Shown: positions 1 to 11,924, counted from the first letter of the stretch. The stretch is DNA of 64,000 nucleotides from Nymphaea colorata (GCF_008831285.2 NW_022204507.1:2210314-2274313), one strand, 5' to 3'. The notes: generated by a model from the letters alone, not told the origin. Program-made: numbers and translations.

Positions 1-1790
1 TCATACCAGTTAGAATGTCATATTACTAAATTACTATAATACAATTATTGTTGTTTTGATATTTTCCTACGCAGTGCAATTATTCAAATATGTTATATAC
101 ATTAATAACTAAATTATAGTAATAATATATACTTGCTTATTCTGTTATATATATAATAAATTAATAATAATAATAAAATATCCTCACCGCACCACTGCAC
201 CTAAATTTGTTAGAATGTGCCGCTCCGGCACCCGCACCCCAAACTCTGGTGACATAGCTTAAAATTAATGGTCCAGGTTTAATCCAAGTCTAGATCTTGT
301 CCAACCAGTCAACTGTACCATAAGTTTGCAACTCTTGTTGTTTTCTAATAAGATTCTCTCACCATCTCCCACCTGTTGCTTCAATACAGGACTAAATCGG
401 TATCTCTCTCTCTCTCTAATTAAGGCCCTGGTGGTTTAATGAATTTCATTTTCAGAACACACACGCTTTCTCTCTCGCACCCTAAATGTTCAACTCTATC
501 TCTCTCCTCCCTCGATCCCCAAACCTTAAATCTTAAATCGTCTCTCTGTCTTCCCCCACTCCCAAATCTTCATAAAAATGTTTTGTCTAATGGTTTTTCC
601 TTCTCATAGTGCCACCATTTTCTTTAATAATTGTTGCAATGTAGCCAACGCAGTGTTGTACAGTTTTTGTTAATGCTTTCATATAATCATTATCTGCATC
701 TCATGTGGTTTAATAAATGCCCCATATAAAAAATCCATCTCATACAACCAGCAAGCACACCAAACGGACTAAAACAACATCAACTTTTTTCCCTAAAGCC
801 TAGCAAATTAATAAGCATCAAGTAGCATATGAAGTCTTGATTTTATGAGACAAAGGCATTCAACGTCTTGATTTGGCCCCATGCTGCTAGCCTAGAAAAT
901 GAAAGGCCATAAGGGCTACATAGTTGGCCACCTTCACTGGATTAGAATTTGCCAATGGAAGTCGTTGTTCATGATTTTTAAAACCTTATGCTGAACAAAT
1001 ATGCTAGAAAGGTTTAATTATCGACCTTGACTGTGTTCTTTGAGGATACCCCAACAAACCAGACTATATGAGAAAACCTGATAACATATAATTCATTTTA
1101 AAATCACTGCATTAAACAGTACTGCTGTCAATTTTGCTATACATATTTGTATGTGTCTACATTTGGAAATAATTGTACGTATGTGCATCAACATCATCAT
1201 TGTATTTCTTAGCTTGCATGCCTATTACCTGTTCATTCCAAATAAGTGTCTTTCTCTAAATTATCTCCAAGAACCTCAAGCCCATTCATTAATCTTCCAA
1301 TCCCCACAACTACGGAGATCATCTTTCTATTCAGTCAAACTGAAGTCCTACAAATGAAAAGTGAACATAAATGTTGCCCCATATGAGCAAACACTATATC
1401 TCAATATGTCATTTAATTAGTCTACCATGTTGATCGCTCCATGTCTCTCAGATATGCATCTATATCCTAGAGCTCTACAACCACATCACCTGACGTCCAA
1501 GAATTAGTACATCGTCTATAGAATGGAATCACCTTATGTGCAACATTACTTTGATCACAATAAATTCAAACTCAAACTAAGATGCAGGTAGAAAATTTGC
1601 CTGAAAAATGTCGAATCACTTTTACAATGCAAAAGTTGTTGCTAGCGTACTAATATCACCTAACTAATTAGGAAAACACATTTAAATGGTTGCTTCTGAG
1701 CACCTCTAGATAATGCATCAACCTGTTGCGCATCATCACAAGCCCAACTCACCTCGTCCACCACCCCACTCCTTCCCTCCCCTTGCAAGT
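1..1790. other. Non-coding flank, nothing recognised
   Basis: AT-rich plant intergenic sequence with no credible open frame or exon. It holds short TA-rich runs near 110-180, a C/T-rich stretch at about 400-560, and a GC-richer patch at about 185-245 that reads like the degenerate end of a hAT-type non-autonomous element. I could not find matching terminal repeats or a target duplication for that patch. Confidence 0.6.
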
Positions 1791-1793
1791 TCT

Positions 1794-2109
1794 TCCGAGT
1801 TTCAGATGACGTACAAGAGAAAATATGGGTTGCGATGGAATCAACTGGACACAACAGAGAAGGCTGTAAAATGGATGGAACAGAACATCGTGCTCTTCTT
1901 CATTTCACATATTTGAATCCTTTCTGTACATCAATTACAGAAATGAAAGTATATATTTTTTTTATACAACAAAATCATGCCTTCAACCTTATAGAGAATT
2001 CCACGTGTGACAAGGAACACCACAATTCAATTTTACAGCTTTGCAATGGGCGTAAAGAAAGCAGTGTTAATAACACAACTTTAAGAATTTGTTTTCCTTT
2101 TTCATAACA
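1794..2109 (-). repeat. Copia-1 3' LTR
   Basis: Aligns along its length with 6155-6469. Shared blocks include the GATGGAATCAAC motif, the CACAACAGAGAAGGCTG block and the terminal TTTTTCATAACA. The high-coordinate edge is sharp: the LTR ends in ACA at 2109 and is followed at once by the polypurine tract complement. The low-coordinate edge near 1794 is uncertain because the expected TG terminus has mutated. Confidence 0.8.
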
Positions 2110-2119
2110 CCTTTCCTTT
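2110..2119 (-). other. Copia-1 polypurine tract
   Basis: The plus strand reads CCTTTCCTTT directly against the 3' LTR edge, which is AAAGGAAAGG in element orientation. This is the expected priming site for plus-strand DNA synthesis, and its position fixes the LTR edge at 2109. Confidence 0.75.
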
Positions 2120-2336
2120 AAACTGGTGTATGTGGGTCTCCAAAACCCAGTTTAAACTTTAAAAAATGGAATTGACCTTTGACATGAGACTGGGTAAATA
2201 GATCAGCCAGATGTAAGCATGATGGAACATAGACTGTGACAATTGTTCCATTTTTGACTTGATCACGCACTAGATGGCAGTCGATCTCCACATGCTTGGT
2301 GCATTCATGTAAAATGGGGCTCACTGCTATTTGCAA
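2118..2336 (-). pseudogene. Copia-1 RNase H C-terminal fragment
   Basis: A 72-codon stretch carrying the copia RNase H tail: HECTKHVEIDCHLVRD, then HLADLFTQ. In functional copia elements this follows the CDNQAA block and ends the polyprotein just before the polypurine tract, as here. The upstream RNase H part (2340-2700) is present only as broken frames, so this is a remnant. Confidence 0.85.
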
Positions 2337-2725
2337 TGTTGTTTTGTGGTCACAAAGAAGCTACGCTGGTGGAGATCTTTTAGAAGATATCTTAGCCAGA
2401 TAAGTTCACAGCAGGAGTTCGCAATAGCATGATATTCTACTTCGGCTGAGATACGAGATATTGTGCTCAGTTTTTTTGCTTTTCAGAAGATTAGATGTTC
2501 TCCCAAGTAAACACAGTAACCAGAGATTGATCTTCTGGTGTCTTTGCAAGCTCCCTAGTCGCCATAAAATTGAAATTGTCGTCTACTAGAAGAAAAATTC
2601 CTTGACCTGGTGAAGTTTGAGATAGCGTAATACTTTTATAGCAGCATTGTAGTGAGTAGTTGTCAGTTTCTGCATATGGCGGCTAAGAGAGTGAACAGAA
2701 AAAACTATTTCTGACCTGGTTATAG

Positions 2726-3570
2726 TCATATATATAAGATGCCCCCAAGTATTTGGAACAATGAAGGTTTTTTCAAATTTTCAACATCATTGACCACAAG
2801 GGTTTGACTAGGTTCCATGGGATCCTCAGATGGCTTGGCATTGAGAAGGCCAAATTCATCAAGAATGCCACAGGCATACTTGCGGTGTGATGAAAATATT
2901 CCTTTCTTCCCTTTGGTAAGCTCTAGGCCAAGGAAATATTTTAAGTTGCCCATGTCTTTCATGCAAAATCTTTTGCCAAGATACAGTTTGAAGTTTTCTA
3001 TGGATTTCATATCATTTCCTGCAATAATGACATCATCGACATACACCAAAATTGCCAAGCACACGCTTTCTCTTTGATATGCACACAGTGTGTAATCACA
3101 CTTGGATTGCATGAAACCATAATTTGCTACTTTTGACAAGAACTTCAAGAACCAGTTTGGGGAGTATGTTTCAGCCCATAGATAAACTCGTTTAGCTTGC
3201 ACAATTTTGTTTCTCCTTTTTTGCAATGACTAGGACGCAATGTATTGTAGACTTCTTCATCCAATTTCTTGTTTAGAAAGGCATTATATACATACATTTG
3301 TTGCAGCATCCAATTTCGTTTTGCAGTTGCTGCTATCAAACAATGAATAGTAACAAGTTTTGCGACAGGCGCATAGGCCTCATGGTAATCCAAGCCTTCC
3401 ACTTGTGCATACCCTTTGGCCACTAATCTAGCTTTGAACCTTTCTATTTCACCATTTGCCTTATACTTGATCCGATAAAAGCATTTGCAGCTGACGGGTT
3501 TCACATTGGTTGAAGGAGAGATTAGCGTCCAAGTGTTGTTTGATTCTAATGCCTTAATTTTTTCTTGCAT
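2726..3570 (-). pseudogene. Copia-1 reverse transcriptase
   Basis: Two overlapping frames together cover the copia RT domain. The upstream frame (3570-3145) has ALESNNTWTLISP, FKARLVAKGYAQVEGLDYHE and YGLKHTPQTG. The downstream frame (3226-2726) has CDYTLCAY, the catalytic VYVDDVIIAGND motif intact, and FLGLEL. The frame change lies between about 3145 and 3226. The conserved MDVYNAFL block reads MYVYNAFL, losing an aspartate that is normally conserved. The sequence therefore keeps YVDD but could not make a continuous enzyme. Confidence 0.88.
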
Positions 3571-3905
3571 GTTTCTTATCCAATTTGGATCTTGCTCTGC
3601 CTGACTAAGGGATGAAGGTTCGGTTTGAAGAGAGATTCAACCGAAAGTTTTTAAGAGCACCTGAAAAATGAGAAAAAGACAAAAGTCACAAAACTTATAA
3701 CACACAGTACCCTGTAGAAGCCCTTTTCCATGATGGTGATGGACTTCATGAATCAGGATGGATCATACCACAGTAAAAATCCTTCAATAAAATGGATGGC
3801 TTTGATATTCTGGATGATTTGCACTGGTTGCTGAGGGCTTGGTAAAGTTTCTTGGGAAGTATTTGTTTCAGCCTCACCACATGATTCTGAAACAATTTCG
3901 GGTGG

Positions 3906-4897
3906 TTATTCAATGTTTTTGCAATCAGTAGTCATGTCCTCATCTTGCCTTTCTGTCAGTTGACGAGAACAAGGGCCTTGCTCACTTGAATTTCTGTTCT
4001 CAAGTATATGATTGTCATCAAATATGAAATGAATAGCTGGAAAATATGAGACTTTGCTTTGATCCTTTGAGAATTTGATGGGAAATTCTGTTTCATTGAA
4101 GACCGCAATCCCTACTAACGATTTTTTTTTTGTTTCCAAATCAAGTAGTTTGTAGCCTTTTTGTTCAGTAGGATACCCAATGAACACACCTCGTAGAGCC
4201 CCGCAATCAAATTTTCCATGTGGTTTGAGGTAGGAAGCAAAACACAAGCAACCAAACACACATTGATGCTTGTAAGTTGGTTTTCTTTTAAATAATTTTT
4301 CAAAGGGAGTTTGATTGTCAATTTTTTTTTTGATGGGGTCCTATTTATTAAATATGTGGCCGTTAGTACACGTAGGTCCCAACATTTTAAGGGTAGGCCT
4401 AACTGAAACTTGAGACCACGCGCCACATTCAAGATGTACCGATGCTTTCTCTAAGCCACGCCATTTTGTTGAGGCAGGTAGGGGTATGAATGTTGATGTT
4501 GGATGTCTCTATCACGAAAAAAAAAATTATGTCATTTGAGAAGAACTTGGTTCCACTATCTATCATATTTTAACACATCTATTTTGAATTGTTGCTCACT
4601 CATGTTAATGGAATGTTTAAGTAAATCACCTATTTCAATTTTATACTTCATTAGGTAAAACCACATGGCTCTAGAAAAATCATCCATAAAAGACAAAAAG
4701 TAATGTGTTTGAGTATGTGATGCTTGGGGGTATGGTCCCCAAACATCACAATGTAGCAAATCAAAAGGTTTAACAAAAGAATATTCACTTACCTGCTCAG
4801 TCCTCGTCATCGAGATCGGGTCCTGCACAAAGCACCCAGTAGTTTTGAAAATCAAATGACATTTGGTTTGCTGAATAAATCTGCTCACAGATAGCAT
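3906..4897 (-). pseudogene. Copia-1 integrase, internally deleted
   Basis: Three broken frames cover the integrase core and C-terminal part: LLHCDVWGPYPQASHTQTHY, then FMDDFSRAMWFY (4897-4556); LINRTPSKK (4432-4115); and [18 protein letters not shown] with [16 protein letters not shown] (4259-3906). Comparison with Copia-2 shows that the text after FVQDPISMTRTEQ jumps straight to the integrase core. The GAG-pre-integrase and H-H-C-C zinc-binding region (WHMRLGHPS in Copia-2) is therefore deleted. Confidence 0.85.
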
Positions 4898-5400
4898 GGT
4901 GTAAGCAAAATTGGAAGATAATACACGTTTTCAAGAAAAATGGAAGCTGTCAAAACAACTTTACGGACATGTGTAGCATAAACCGTTCTGTTGTCAGAAA
5001 CTCTAATAGAAAATGAAACAGCTAATTTTGTATCATCTAGCAATGATTGAAGGCAGCATGATATGTGGTGACTAGCACCAATATCTATTACCCAGGTGTC
5101 AAGTTTGAAGGATGACATACCTGCAAAGTTTATTTGGGTTACTGATCGATTTTTGAGGAGTTGTTTTAATTGAATATATTCATGTTGAGTTAAAGTTTGA
5201 GCAATGTCCTTGTTGGACTATTTGCCTTGCGTGGTAGAGATTAAGGCAGTGGAATCAGTTTCCTCTCCAACAGAGGCATTTCGAGTAGCCCCCTTGTCTT
5301 GCCACTATTTTCCACCTTTAAAGTTTGGAGGGTAACCATTTAATTTGAAGTATCCTTCCTTTGATGTCCAGCAATCTTGCCGTAGTTGCTGAAGTATTGT
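4885..5400 (-). pseudogene. Copia-1 protease and zinc-knuckle region
   Basis: The frame 5118-4885 contains WVIDIGASHHIS, the position of the aspartic protease active site, followed by the usual SIRVSDNRTVYAT stretch. The catalytic D-[S/T]-G reads D-I-G. Upstream, at about 5320-5400, the nucleocapsid CCHC knuckle can still be traced (SNYGKIAGHQRKD), but its first two cysteines read serine and glycine and the frame is shifted. Both features indicate a dead element. Confidence 0.75.
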
Positions 5401-5431
5401 GGGTGCATGTTTTGCTTGTCTTTGAAGGCCT

Positions 5432-6141
5432 TCAAGTCTGCACTTGCTGAGATACCAACATGCTCGACAGCACTACTTTGAAGATGAGCTTCTCTCTGCG
5501 TCTCCTCTTGAAGGACCAGTGCATAAGTCTTTTGTAGAGAGGGCTGGGATCCATAAGAAGAATATGCCTTCTTATAGCATTGAATGAATCATTCAATCCC
5601 ATAAGAAATTCAATGACTCTCTCTTCTTGTTGCTTTTCAGCAACCACTTTCAAGGCACCGCAAGAGCATTTCAAAAGAACATCATAGGATGAAAGCTTAT
5701 CCCAGTAGGATTTCAGTTTTGTAAAATAAAGAGCAACAGATATATTTTCTTGATTCAAAGGACTGATGGAGGATTTGAGCTGGTACTTATGAGGGGTTGT
5801 GCTTTCAGTGAATCGGTTCTTTACGTCTGCCCACACTTCAATAGCTGTGGTGGTGTAGATAACATTGCTTGATAATTCTTCCGAGATGGAGTTAAGAATC
5901 CATGAAGGTCCATGTGATTGCAACGTCTCCACATCTTGATCTCATGAGCTGCAACGCTGGGTTTGGGAAGACTGCCATCAACAAAGGTCAACTTGTTTTT
6001 GGCATACAGTGCCATTATCATAGCATGACTCCCGGTTTAGTAGTTTTCACTAGTCACTAATTGTGAAACCAATACAATACCATAAGAGGACTCTGCTCCA
6101 CCAGCTGGAGAAGAGTTGGAAGCATTGCCTATCGATGCCAT
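5432..6141 (-). pseudogene. Copia-1 gag
   Basis: The gag start is placed at 6141, an ATG lying on the primer-binding site exactly as in Copia-2. The N-terminus reads LVSQLVTSENY, but a stop follows at once where Copia-2 continues STWSHAM. The rest is in two frames: AKNKLTFVDGSLPKPSVAAH (6021-5821) and SYWDKLSSYDVLLKCSCGAL, then FLMGLNDSFNAIR (5932-5432). The MGLND..N.IR motif is typical of the copia retrotransposon gag family. Premature stops and at least one frameshift make it non-functional. Confidence 0.82.
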
Positions 6142-6154
6142 GGCTCTGAGACAA
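6142..6154 (-). other. Copia-1 primer-binding site
   Basis: The plus strand reads GGCTCTGAGACAA, against GGCTCTGATACCA expected for the complement of the initiator-methionine tRNA 3' end. That is 11 of 13 matches, directly between the 5' LTR and the gag ATG. Confidence 0.7.
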
Positions 6155-6469
6155 TGCGAGTATCAGAGTACGCACAACAGAAATTAAAGGCTGTGATGGA
6201 ATCAACAGGCACAACAGAGAAGGCTGAGCATGATGGAACAAAGCATCATGCTCTTCTTCCTTTCACATATTTATACTCTTTCCGTACATAATCAATTACA
6301 GGCATAAAAGAATATTTCCTATTACAACAGAATTATGCCTTCAAACTTCTAGAGAATTCCACATGCGTGACAAGGAACACCACTATTCAATTTTACAGCT
6401 TTACAATAGGTGTAAAGAAAACAAAGTTAATAACACAGTTTTAAGAATTAGTTTTCATTTTTCATAACA
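6155..6469 (-). repeat. Copia-1 5' LTR
   Basis: About 315 bp, beginning TGCGAG and ending TTCATAACA on the plus strand, so it has the canonical TG...CA. It is the direct repeat of 1794-2109 and abuts the primer-binding site at its low-coordinate edge. Differences between the two LTRs are numerous, suggesting an old insertion. Confidence 0.82.
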
Positions 6470-6720
6470 AATCCAAGAGGCAGAATGCCCAAACGTTCTT
6501 CCGCTTGAGCTTCATAGCCTCGTGAAGGTTGGAAATTGCTAAATCATACTTTCTCCAGTAAATCTCTTGAGAAGACGACGATGACGTTGATGATGGTGGA
6601 GTTGCCAACAACAAGCTCATGAGGAGGTCTGCGACACACTTTACAACTAAGAGAGGAAATAAACTCTCTACCCCTTCTTCATATGCTCCCCATCCCTGTT
6701 TCCATCACAGAAGCTCTCTT
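6470..6720 (-). pseudogene. Possible exon remnant beside Copia-1
   Basis: The minus strand has an open frame running into the Copia-1 5' LTR. It reads GVESLFPLLVVKCVADLLMS, then a serine run, then QEIYWRKYDLAISNLHEAMK and LKRKNVWAFCLLD before LTR sequence imposes a stop. The composition looks like a real protein, but I do not recognise the family. On the far side of Copia-1 (about 1750-1793) the minus strand has a good donor-like AG|GTGAGT, which would fit an exon split by the insertion. The link between the two flanks is inference. Confidence 0.3.
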
Positions 6721-6875
6721 TCTCTCCCTCTCATGTGTTTACTCTAGTATCGATGATGGTGGATGTTCAAAGCTGATATTATGCCTACGCTGGTGCGCAG
6801 GCTCTTGTGGATGCCAAGTACACCAAAAGTGGGCTAGAGAGCCAGTGGGCCAGGAGGGGCACTTATCATTTTCTT

Positions 6876-6996
6876 AAAGGCTATCGACCGTGCATGTAAC
6901 CTGATCTTGTGGGTAGTGATTAAAAAATGCAGCTATAAAAGCAAGAAGACTTATGAACAAAATATCACCTAAAGGCTATCGACCGTGCATGTAACC
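6876..6996. repeat. 26-bp exact direct repeat, 95 bp apart
   Basis: The sequence starting AAAGGCTATCGACCGTGCAT occurs at 6876-6901 and again, identical over 26 bases, at 6971-6996. The sequence between and around the copies is not similar, so this is not a simple tandem array. It could be a footprint of a lost insertion or a local gene-conversion patch. Confidence 0.8.
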
Positions 6997-7011
6997 GAAA
7001 CCTCGTCATGT

Positions 7012-7356
7012 GCTCAACCAAGTTTGAATTGGTTTCAGAATCGGATGATATTAATTTAAAATTGGGGATTCAAATTTGGGTTCAGATTTATAAATTTACA
7101 AGAATGTAGAATAAAATACTTTATTTAGATTCGGATCTGTAAATTTGGGTTTATATATCCATTATCTTTTTTTGTTTCCGATTGGGTATCTATTTAATAC
7201 TGAGTCTGAATCCAAATTTAATCGGATGCCAATTTTTAATATCGAATTCTATCTGATTTTTTATTTGGATATCAAACTTCTCTTCTTTTCATATCTGATT
7301 TATTTAAAGAAACTTGATCGGATATTTGATCCGAATCAGATTCACTGACATCCCTA
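7012..7356. mobile_element. hAT-type MITE fragment, GATCCGAATC family
   Basis: AT-rich sequence full of GGATCCGAATC-like words, ending TGACATCCCTA at 7356. It resembles the complete element at 16327-16755 in internal text and in its right terminus. The left terminal repeat (expected TAGGGATGTC) is not visible, so this copy is truncated or strongly diverged at about 7012. Non-autonomous, no coding capacity. Confidence 0.6.
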
Positions 7357-9368
7357 ATAACCAGCCTCCCCACGAAAGGCTAATAGGACGATGAACCCCA
7401 CGGGTCTCCGGAAGCTAGAGGAATTAAATGCCAACAAGGAAATAGAAAATGGCGACGAGAAATATGGGAGATGAAGATCTCAGATGACGTTACAGAGCCA
7501 TTTGTGACGTGTTATTTCCACCGTCCATTGGCAGCATACATCATCACATCAGATTCTATATCTACGTCATCTTCAGATGAACATGTGAAATCCTTCTTCG
7601 TTCTTATTGCTCGGTCACTCTTCACGTTCATTCTTCTCCAACTTTGTCAGCTTTAGTTGTTTCTCTTTTTCGGTTCTCATTTTTCATTAAATCTTGTTAT
7701 TCATGTTATTGTTATTACATCATTAGAAGGAAAGAAACAAGGGCGGCAAGTGTGATATAGCTCACATCTTTGAAGGTATGCTTCATGCAAATTAGGTCAT
7801 ATGTCCGCAATGCTGTTTCTCATACCTATATATATATTATGGCCCAAGTGAAAGGTAGGCGGTCATGAGTATGTGTCAATCCCTTCGTCCTGAACCTTGG
7901 AGGCAAAGGAAGGAAGAAGGCGTGGCTGCCTGCACCTCTAAGGCCTCGTTACTGAGGCGGCCAGTTTCTTTTAGCTGTTTCTTCGTCTTATGGCCTGAAG
8001 GCAGGGGCAGAGGCAGAGGCAGGTGTAGGACTGTTTCGTGCATATTTATATTTATGGAATAATTACATAGTGTTTTGTTTGGTTCAAAATTCAAAACATT
8101 ACTGCCCTTCAGCGAAGGAACTTTTGGAAATTAAAGAAAAAAGTTCTTACAACCCAACAGTTTTTCAAATCCTAACAAAAGGCATTCACAATGGCAGACG
8201 CAGCAATGGCTTTGCTAAACAGTGATAAGGAAAAAGAGGAAACATCTTCTCAGTTCATATGTATGTGTACATCTCCTGAGTTTCATTTTCTGTTGTTCCC
8301 TAGCAGAAGAATTCTTTGGGCGCACCAATTCGACTGCTCTCCAGCAATTAGCGGCTTTTCATAAAAGATAATAAGACAGCATCTTCTTGGATGTATCCAT
8401 GGAGGCGGAGGTAAATCTATGGAGAAGCTTAGTCATCATCAAAGAGGGGCCAGCAAAGTAAAATTTTCATCATTTAGCTTCTCACACAAGCTTTCCTTTT
8501 TCTTTTCTTCTCTTTCGGTAATTCAATAAGAGGTTGAAACCTCACACCCTTTCCCCCATCCCTGTGTTCAAGGGTGTCGAACGGTTCTTTTCTTCCCTTT
8601 AAAATGAGTAGTTTTTCATCGATTCTTCACCACAAAATGATGACATTCATCGTTACGGTAGCCATTCTTTTTCTTTCAATTAAATAAATATCAAAGAAGG
8701 GCAAGAATGGAGCACAAAACGCTAAGGTTATTGAATCAAATTACTCGAAATGTCAACCAATAATTGTATTGGGCAGGGTTATGTCATTCATGAAAGAAAA
8801 ATAAGCCAGTGCAGTCACAGTCTTCCAAATGAAATAGAAATGTATATTGCTTCCTTCTAATTAATGCTTTATTTTTTTTAGTATCGTTGTTGCCTTTATT
8901 TTAGCTAATTCTCTCCTTTCTTTCAGTCCAGTTGTACAAACAACCACAGAATCACGGTCTTTCAATTGTTAAAGGTTGTTAATGTCATGTTGTATTTTGG
9001 TTCTAAAATGTTCGTTCTTGCTTGTTTGGTAATGACTTTGTTTAGAAGAGTACTCTATTCTATTCAAGAAAACAACTGATAAGAAAATTATCCTCGCCAA
9101 TTCATTGTAATTGAAAATATATGAATCCATACTGCCTATATGTGAGTAGAGAGAGAAATAAGGTTTGATGATGTATATATTGAATTAAGTCGGAACATAA
9201 TACCCAGCCTGGGCCTGCCCGACCTGCCCGTTTTTTTCTTTTTTTACCCGGCCGGCCCTTAGGTTTGATAGCGGAGTAAACTCAACAATATATATTGATT
9301 TTCTTTTGGCATATGCAAAACATTCACATCAAAGCCACCCTACACATTTTTAAATTGCAATGTTCTCA
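7357..9368. other. Intergenic, no supported gene
   Basis: Several short frames occur, none with recognisable domains. A 57-codon frame at 8191 beginning MADAAMALLNS is superficially like the start of a plant NLR protein but does not continue as one. GC-rich words at about 9200-9260 (CCTGCCCGACCTGCCCG, CCGGCCGGCCC) resemble degenerate hAT MITE ends but lack a partner. Confidence 0.5.
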
Positions 9369-9378
9369 GGGAGAGAGA

Positions 9379-9410
<32 letters not shown>

Positions 9411-9411
9411 A
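9369..9411. repeat. (GA)n microsatellite
   Basis: About 42 bases of GA dinucleotide repeat with one GT interruption. Confidence 0.95.
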
Positions 9412-9479
9412 ATAAAAATTAACATAACATTAACATAAGTCCAACAAAAAGTTGAATCTGAAAAAGTGATTACATCTAA

Positions 9480-9960
9480 AGATTAGCTCTTAATTCCTGT
9501 AAGAAGTTGGAGGTATCACCATTTCCCCATAGGTTACTAGAAATGAACCAGACATCATACAAAATAGAGGATGTCATGCACTGAACTAAGACAGTCTCAT
9601 TCCTATAAATAATATCATTTCTGGAGTTCCAAATGCCCCATACGTAAACAGTCGTTCTCTAAATGGTACGCCATTTCTTTTTATTTCTCACTCTAACTGG
9701 TCCATGGATCAAGGTTCTGAATTGTAGATATGTTTGTGACTTCAATATGAGGCATAGACCAGGTAAGCGCATAAAGATCTTGAGACACTCGACAAAATCA
9801 CATCAGGTGAGTGGTAGACCTCAGCACAATAACATAAATGACACTTGCTCCCAAGGTGAAAACCATATCTTGTGAGGTTATTTTGAGTCTGAATGTGGTC
9901 AATAGAATAAACCATGCAAGAATTTTGGATCGTCCAGTATGAGGAAACTAGTTGACACCA
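9480..9960 (-). pseudogene. LINE-type zinc-binding RT tail remnant
   Basis: Minus-strand frames, switched by indels, read ILAWFILLTTFRLK, then LTRYGFHLGSKCHLCYCAE, and further on VWGIWNSRNDIIYRNE. The order AW...R..T...L...G......C..C followed by W..RN..I...E matches the C-terminal zinc-binding domain found after reverse transcriptase in plant LINE-like retrotransposons. No RT catalytic block is present, and no poly-A tail is obvious at the low-coordinate side. This is a short, old 3' remnant. Confidence 0.55.
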
Positions 9961-11916
9961 GTTGGTTGAAGCAAGCTATATGCATGATGTATATAGAAAC
10001 ACCTTTCGCCATCTTGTGCCCATGAAAAAAAATGCTCTATGAAATAAATCCGTCTTTGACGGGTGAGAGGAGGAGAGAGTCAAGTCTTTCGAAAAATAAA
10101 CCTATATCTGAAAGTATGACTATAATTATACCTGCATTCATGCATTTTTTTATGGGTTGTTCACTGAACACATCTGCGTACCATTTTATATATTTTTTTC
10201 GACATCTATCAACCATTCAATAGTATGACTATAAACTATCTCTGATTATTTGAATAAAAGAGTATTTTGATTATTTCCAACCCTTGGCATGGTATCTTCT
10301 GTTAGGACTTAACATATGATGCGTTCTGAAAGTGATCAACTGTTTGTAATTTAATTTTAATTGTTTAGTTGTCTCGGCAACGCACATGCATTAATTAGTG
10401 AGGTTTTAGAAATAATTGCTCAAAACAATGGTTTCGATCAGATGGTTTTGTATATCTATTGGTTAAACTTTTTTTTTTGTCCCATGGCATATTCCATCCG
10501 TCGACTTTTCTCCCGCATACCAAGTCAAAAAAGTTTAACATATAATTTTTTTTCTGTTTGGATCGTTTTCCAATAGTGTCCTGTTAATTTCCTCCCTCAG
10601 AGGATTAATATTTCATATTCACAAGAACGCATTCTTAAGTTGTTTGTGTGGCAAAACTCATTTTTTGAGGTAAAAACCAATTCTTCCTTCTAAGACACTG
10701 TTTCGTAAGAGTTTGGATGATAAGAAGTGCAAGTTTTACAACAAATTAATTTTTGGAAAAAAATATTGTACCAAAATTAATTAAAAACAAAAAACTGTTT
10801 TTATTCTATATCCAAACATACAAGTCTGTTTTGCAAAACTAATTAAAAATAATTTTTAAAAAACTATTTTTCGTTAAATGTTTTTTTGTAGTGTGCCATT
10901 AAAATGCTAGCCCATCTGAGACTGAACGTACTGAAATATTTCCGCAATCTTTCACAAAATTATACAAAGTAGCTCGATTCTTGGTCAAATAGTAATTCAT
11001 CAGTCAACTCTTAAAGATCAAGAAACGTGCACTCAACTTTTTGGATAAATCTCAATGAGTTGCTTCGGCATGGAAGTCACTAAAATTATAAGGAATAATT
11101 TAAACAGTTGCCCTTTTATTGAAAATTATCCATTTTAGTTTTCTCTTCCTTTGTAGATAATTTAGATTGAGATGAGTAATTTTGTAAATAATCCCTTTAT
11201 TTTAATGGCTGATGCCGCTGCAGCTTCTTAAACCCATTAATACATAAGTCGCTGATTTTCCATTGGCCCGTTCAGTGCCACGGCAAATTCAATACTTGGG
11301 AGACAATACCCTTGGAGTCTAGGCTTTACCTTTTCCTTTTAGGAATTAGGACTTTCTCCAACACTTGAGCGCTCTACCTTGTCAATTAGAGTGTAATATT
11401 TTGCAGCTTTAGTAGTTTTCATGGAAATCAGACTGAAGAACACTTTCGAGGACTCGCCAGCTCGATCAGTGAGTCTTGAAGGGTCAAGTTCAGCTGCACA
11501 GCCTCACTTTGGTGAGCGGGGAGGTTAGTGTGATGGAGAACCTGAGATCGGATGCAAACAATCAGTCGAAGGAGCGGAGCTTAGACCCGGCGGGGCACAC
11601 TCACTCTAACGGCAGCCTTTTGGGAACAGCTGCTTAAGCCATTAAGTCTAGGTGCTTTCTAGAGGTTGCAGATGATAGTTATTCCTATTTGACCCTAAAC
11701 TGATTGATCTAGCCAGGTTCAAACAAGCTCTACCAGGCCTTCGAGGACCGAGCCCACGTATGTGGCAAAAATATGGGAACGACTTGTGGCTAGGGGTGAA
11801 AGTCCAAACAAGATCGGATATAGCTCATTTTCCTTGAAATCTATTCCAAAAGGAATCTTGGTGCATTGCAAAAGACCCGATCAATAAGTAGATTAATATT
11901 ATATGTCTGAAAGAGA
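9961..11916. other. Intergenic, nothing recognised
   Basis: AT-rich sequence without exon-like frames. A short frame at about 11532 (MENLRSDANNQS) is open for 34 codons but has no context. The stretch at about 11450-11700 is less AT-rich than its surroundings. Confidence 0.5.
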
Positions 11917-11924
11917 AGTCCACT

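Larger units (their letters stand above)
1794..6469 (-). mobile_element. Copia-1: degenerate Ty1/copia retrotransposon
   Basis: A minus-strand element about 4.7 kb long with two LTRs. Reading from high to low coordinate it has the 5' LTR, a tRNA-iMet-like primer site, gag, protease, integrase, reverse transcriptase, RNase H, a polypurine tract and the 3' LTR. Integrase precedes reverse transcriptase, which defines Ty1/copia. Every domain is broken by stops or frameshifts, and the integrase zinc-binding stretch is missing, so it is immobile. Copia-2 at 14.2-18.9 kb is a close relative in the same orientation. I could not identify a convincing 5-bp target duplication, because the 3' LTR edge is eroded. 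Confidence 0.9.

Noticed and set aside
185-245. GC-rich patch resembling a hAT terminus
   Set aside because: No partner terminus or target duplication could be found near the window edge.
8191-8364. 57-codon frame beginning MADAAMALLNS, with a glycine-rich HGGGGKS-like stretch shortly downstream
   Set aside because: It recalls the start and P-loop of a plant NLR immune receptor, but the coiled-coil does not continue, the Walker A spacing is wrong ([AG]-x4-GK[ST] is not met) and no NB-ARC motifs follow.
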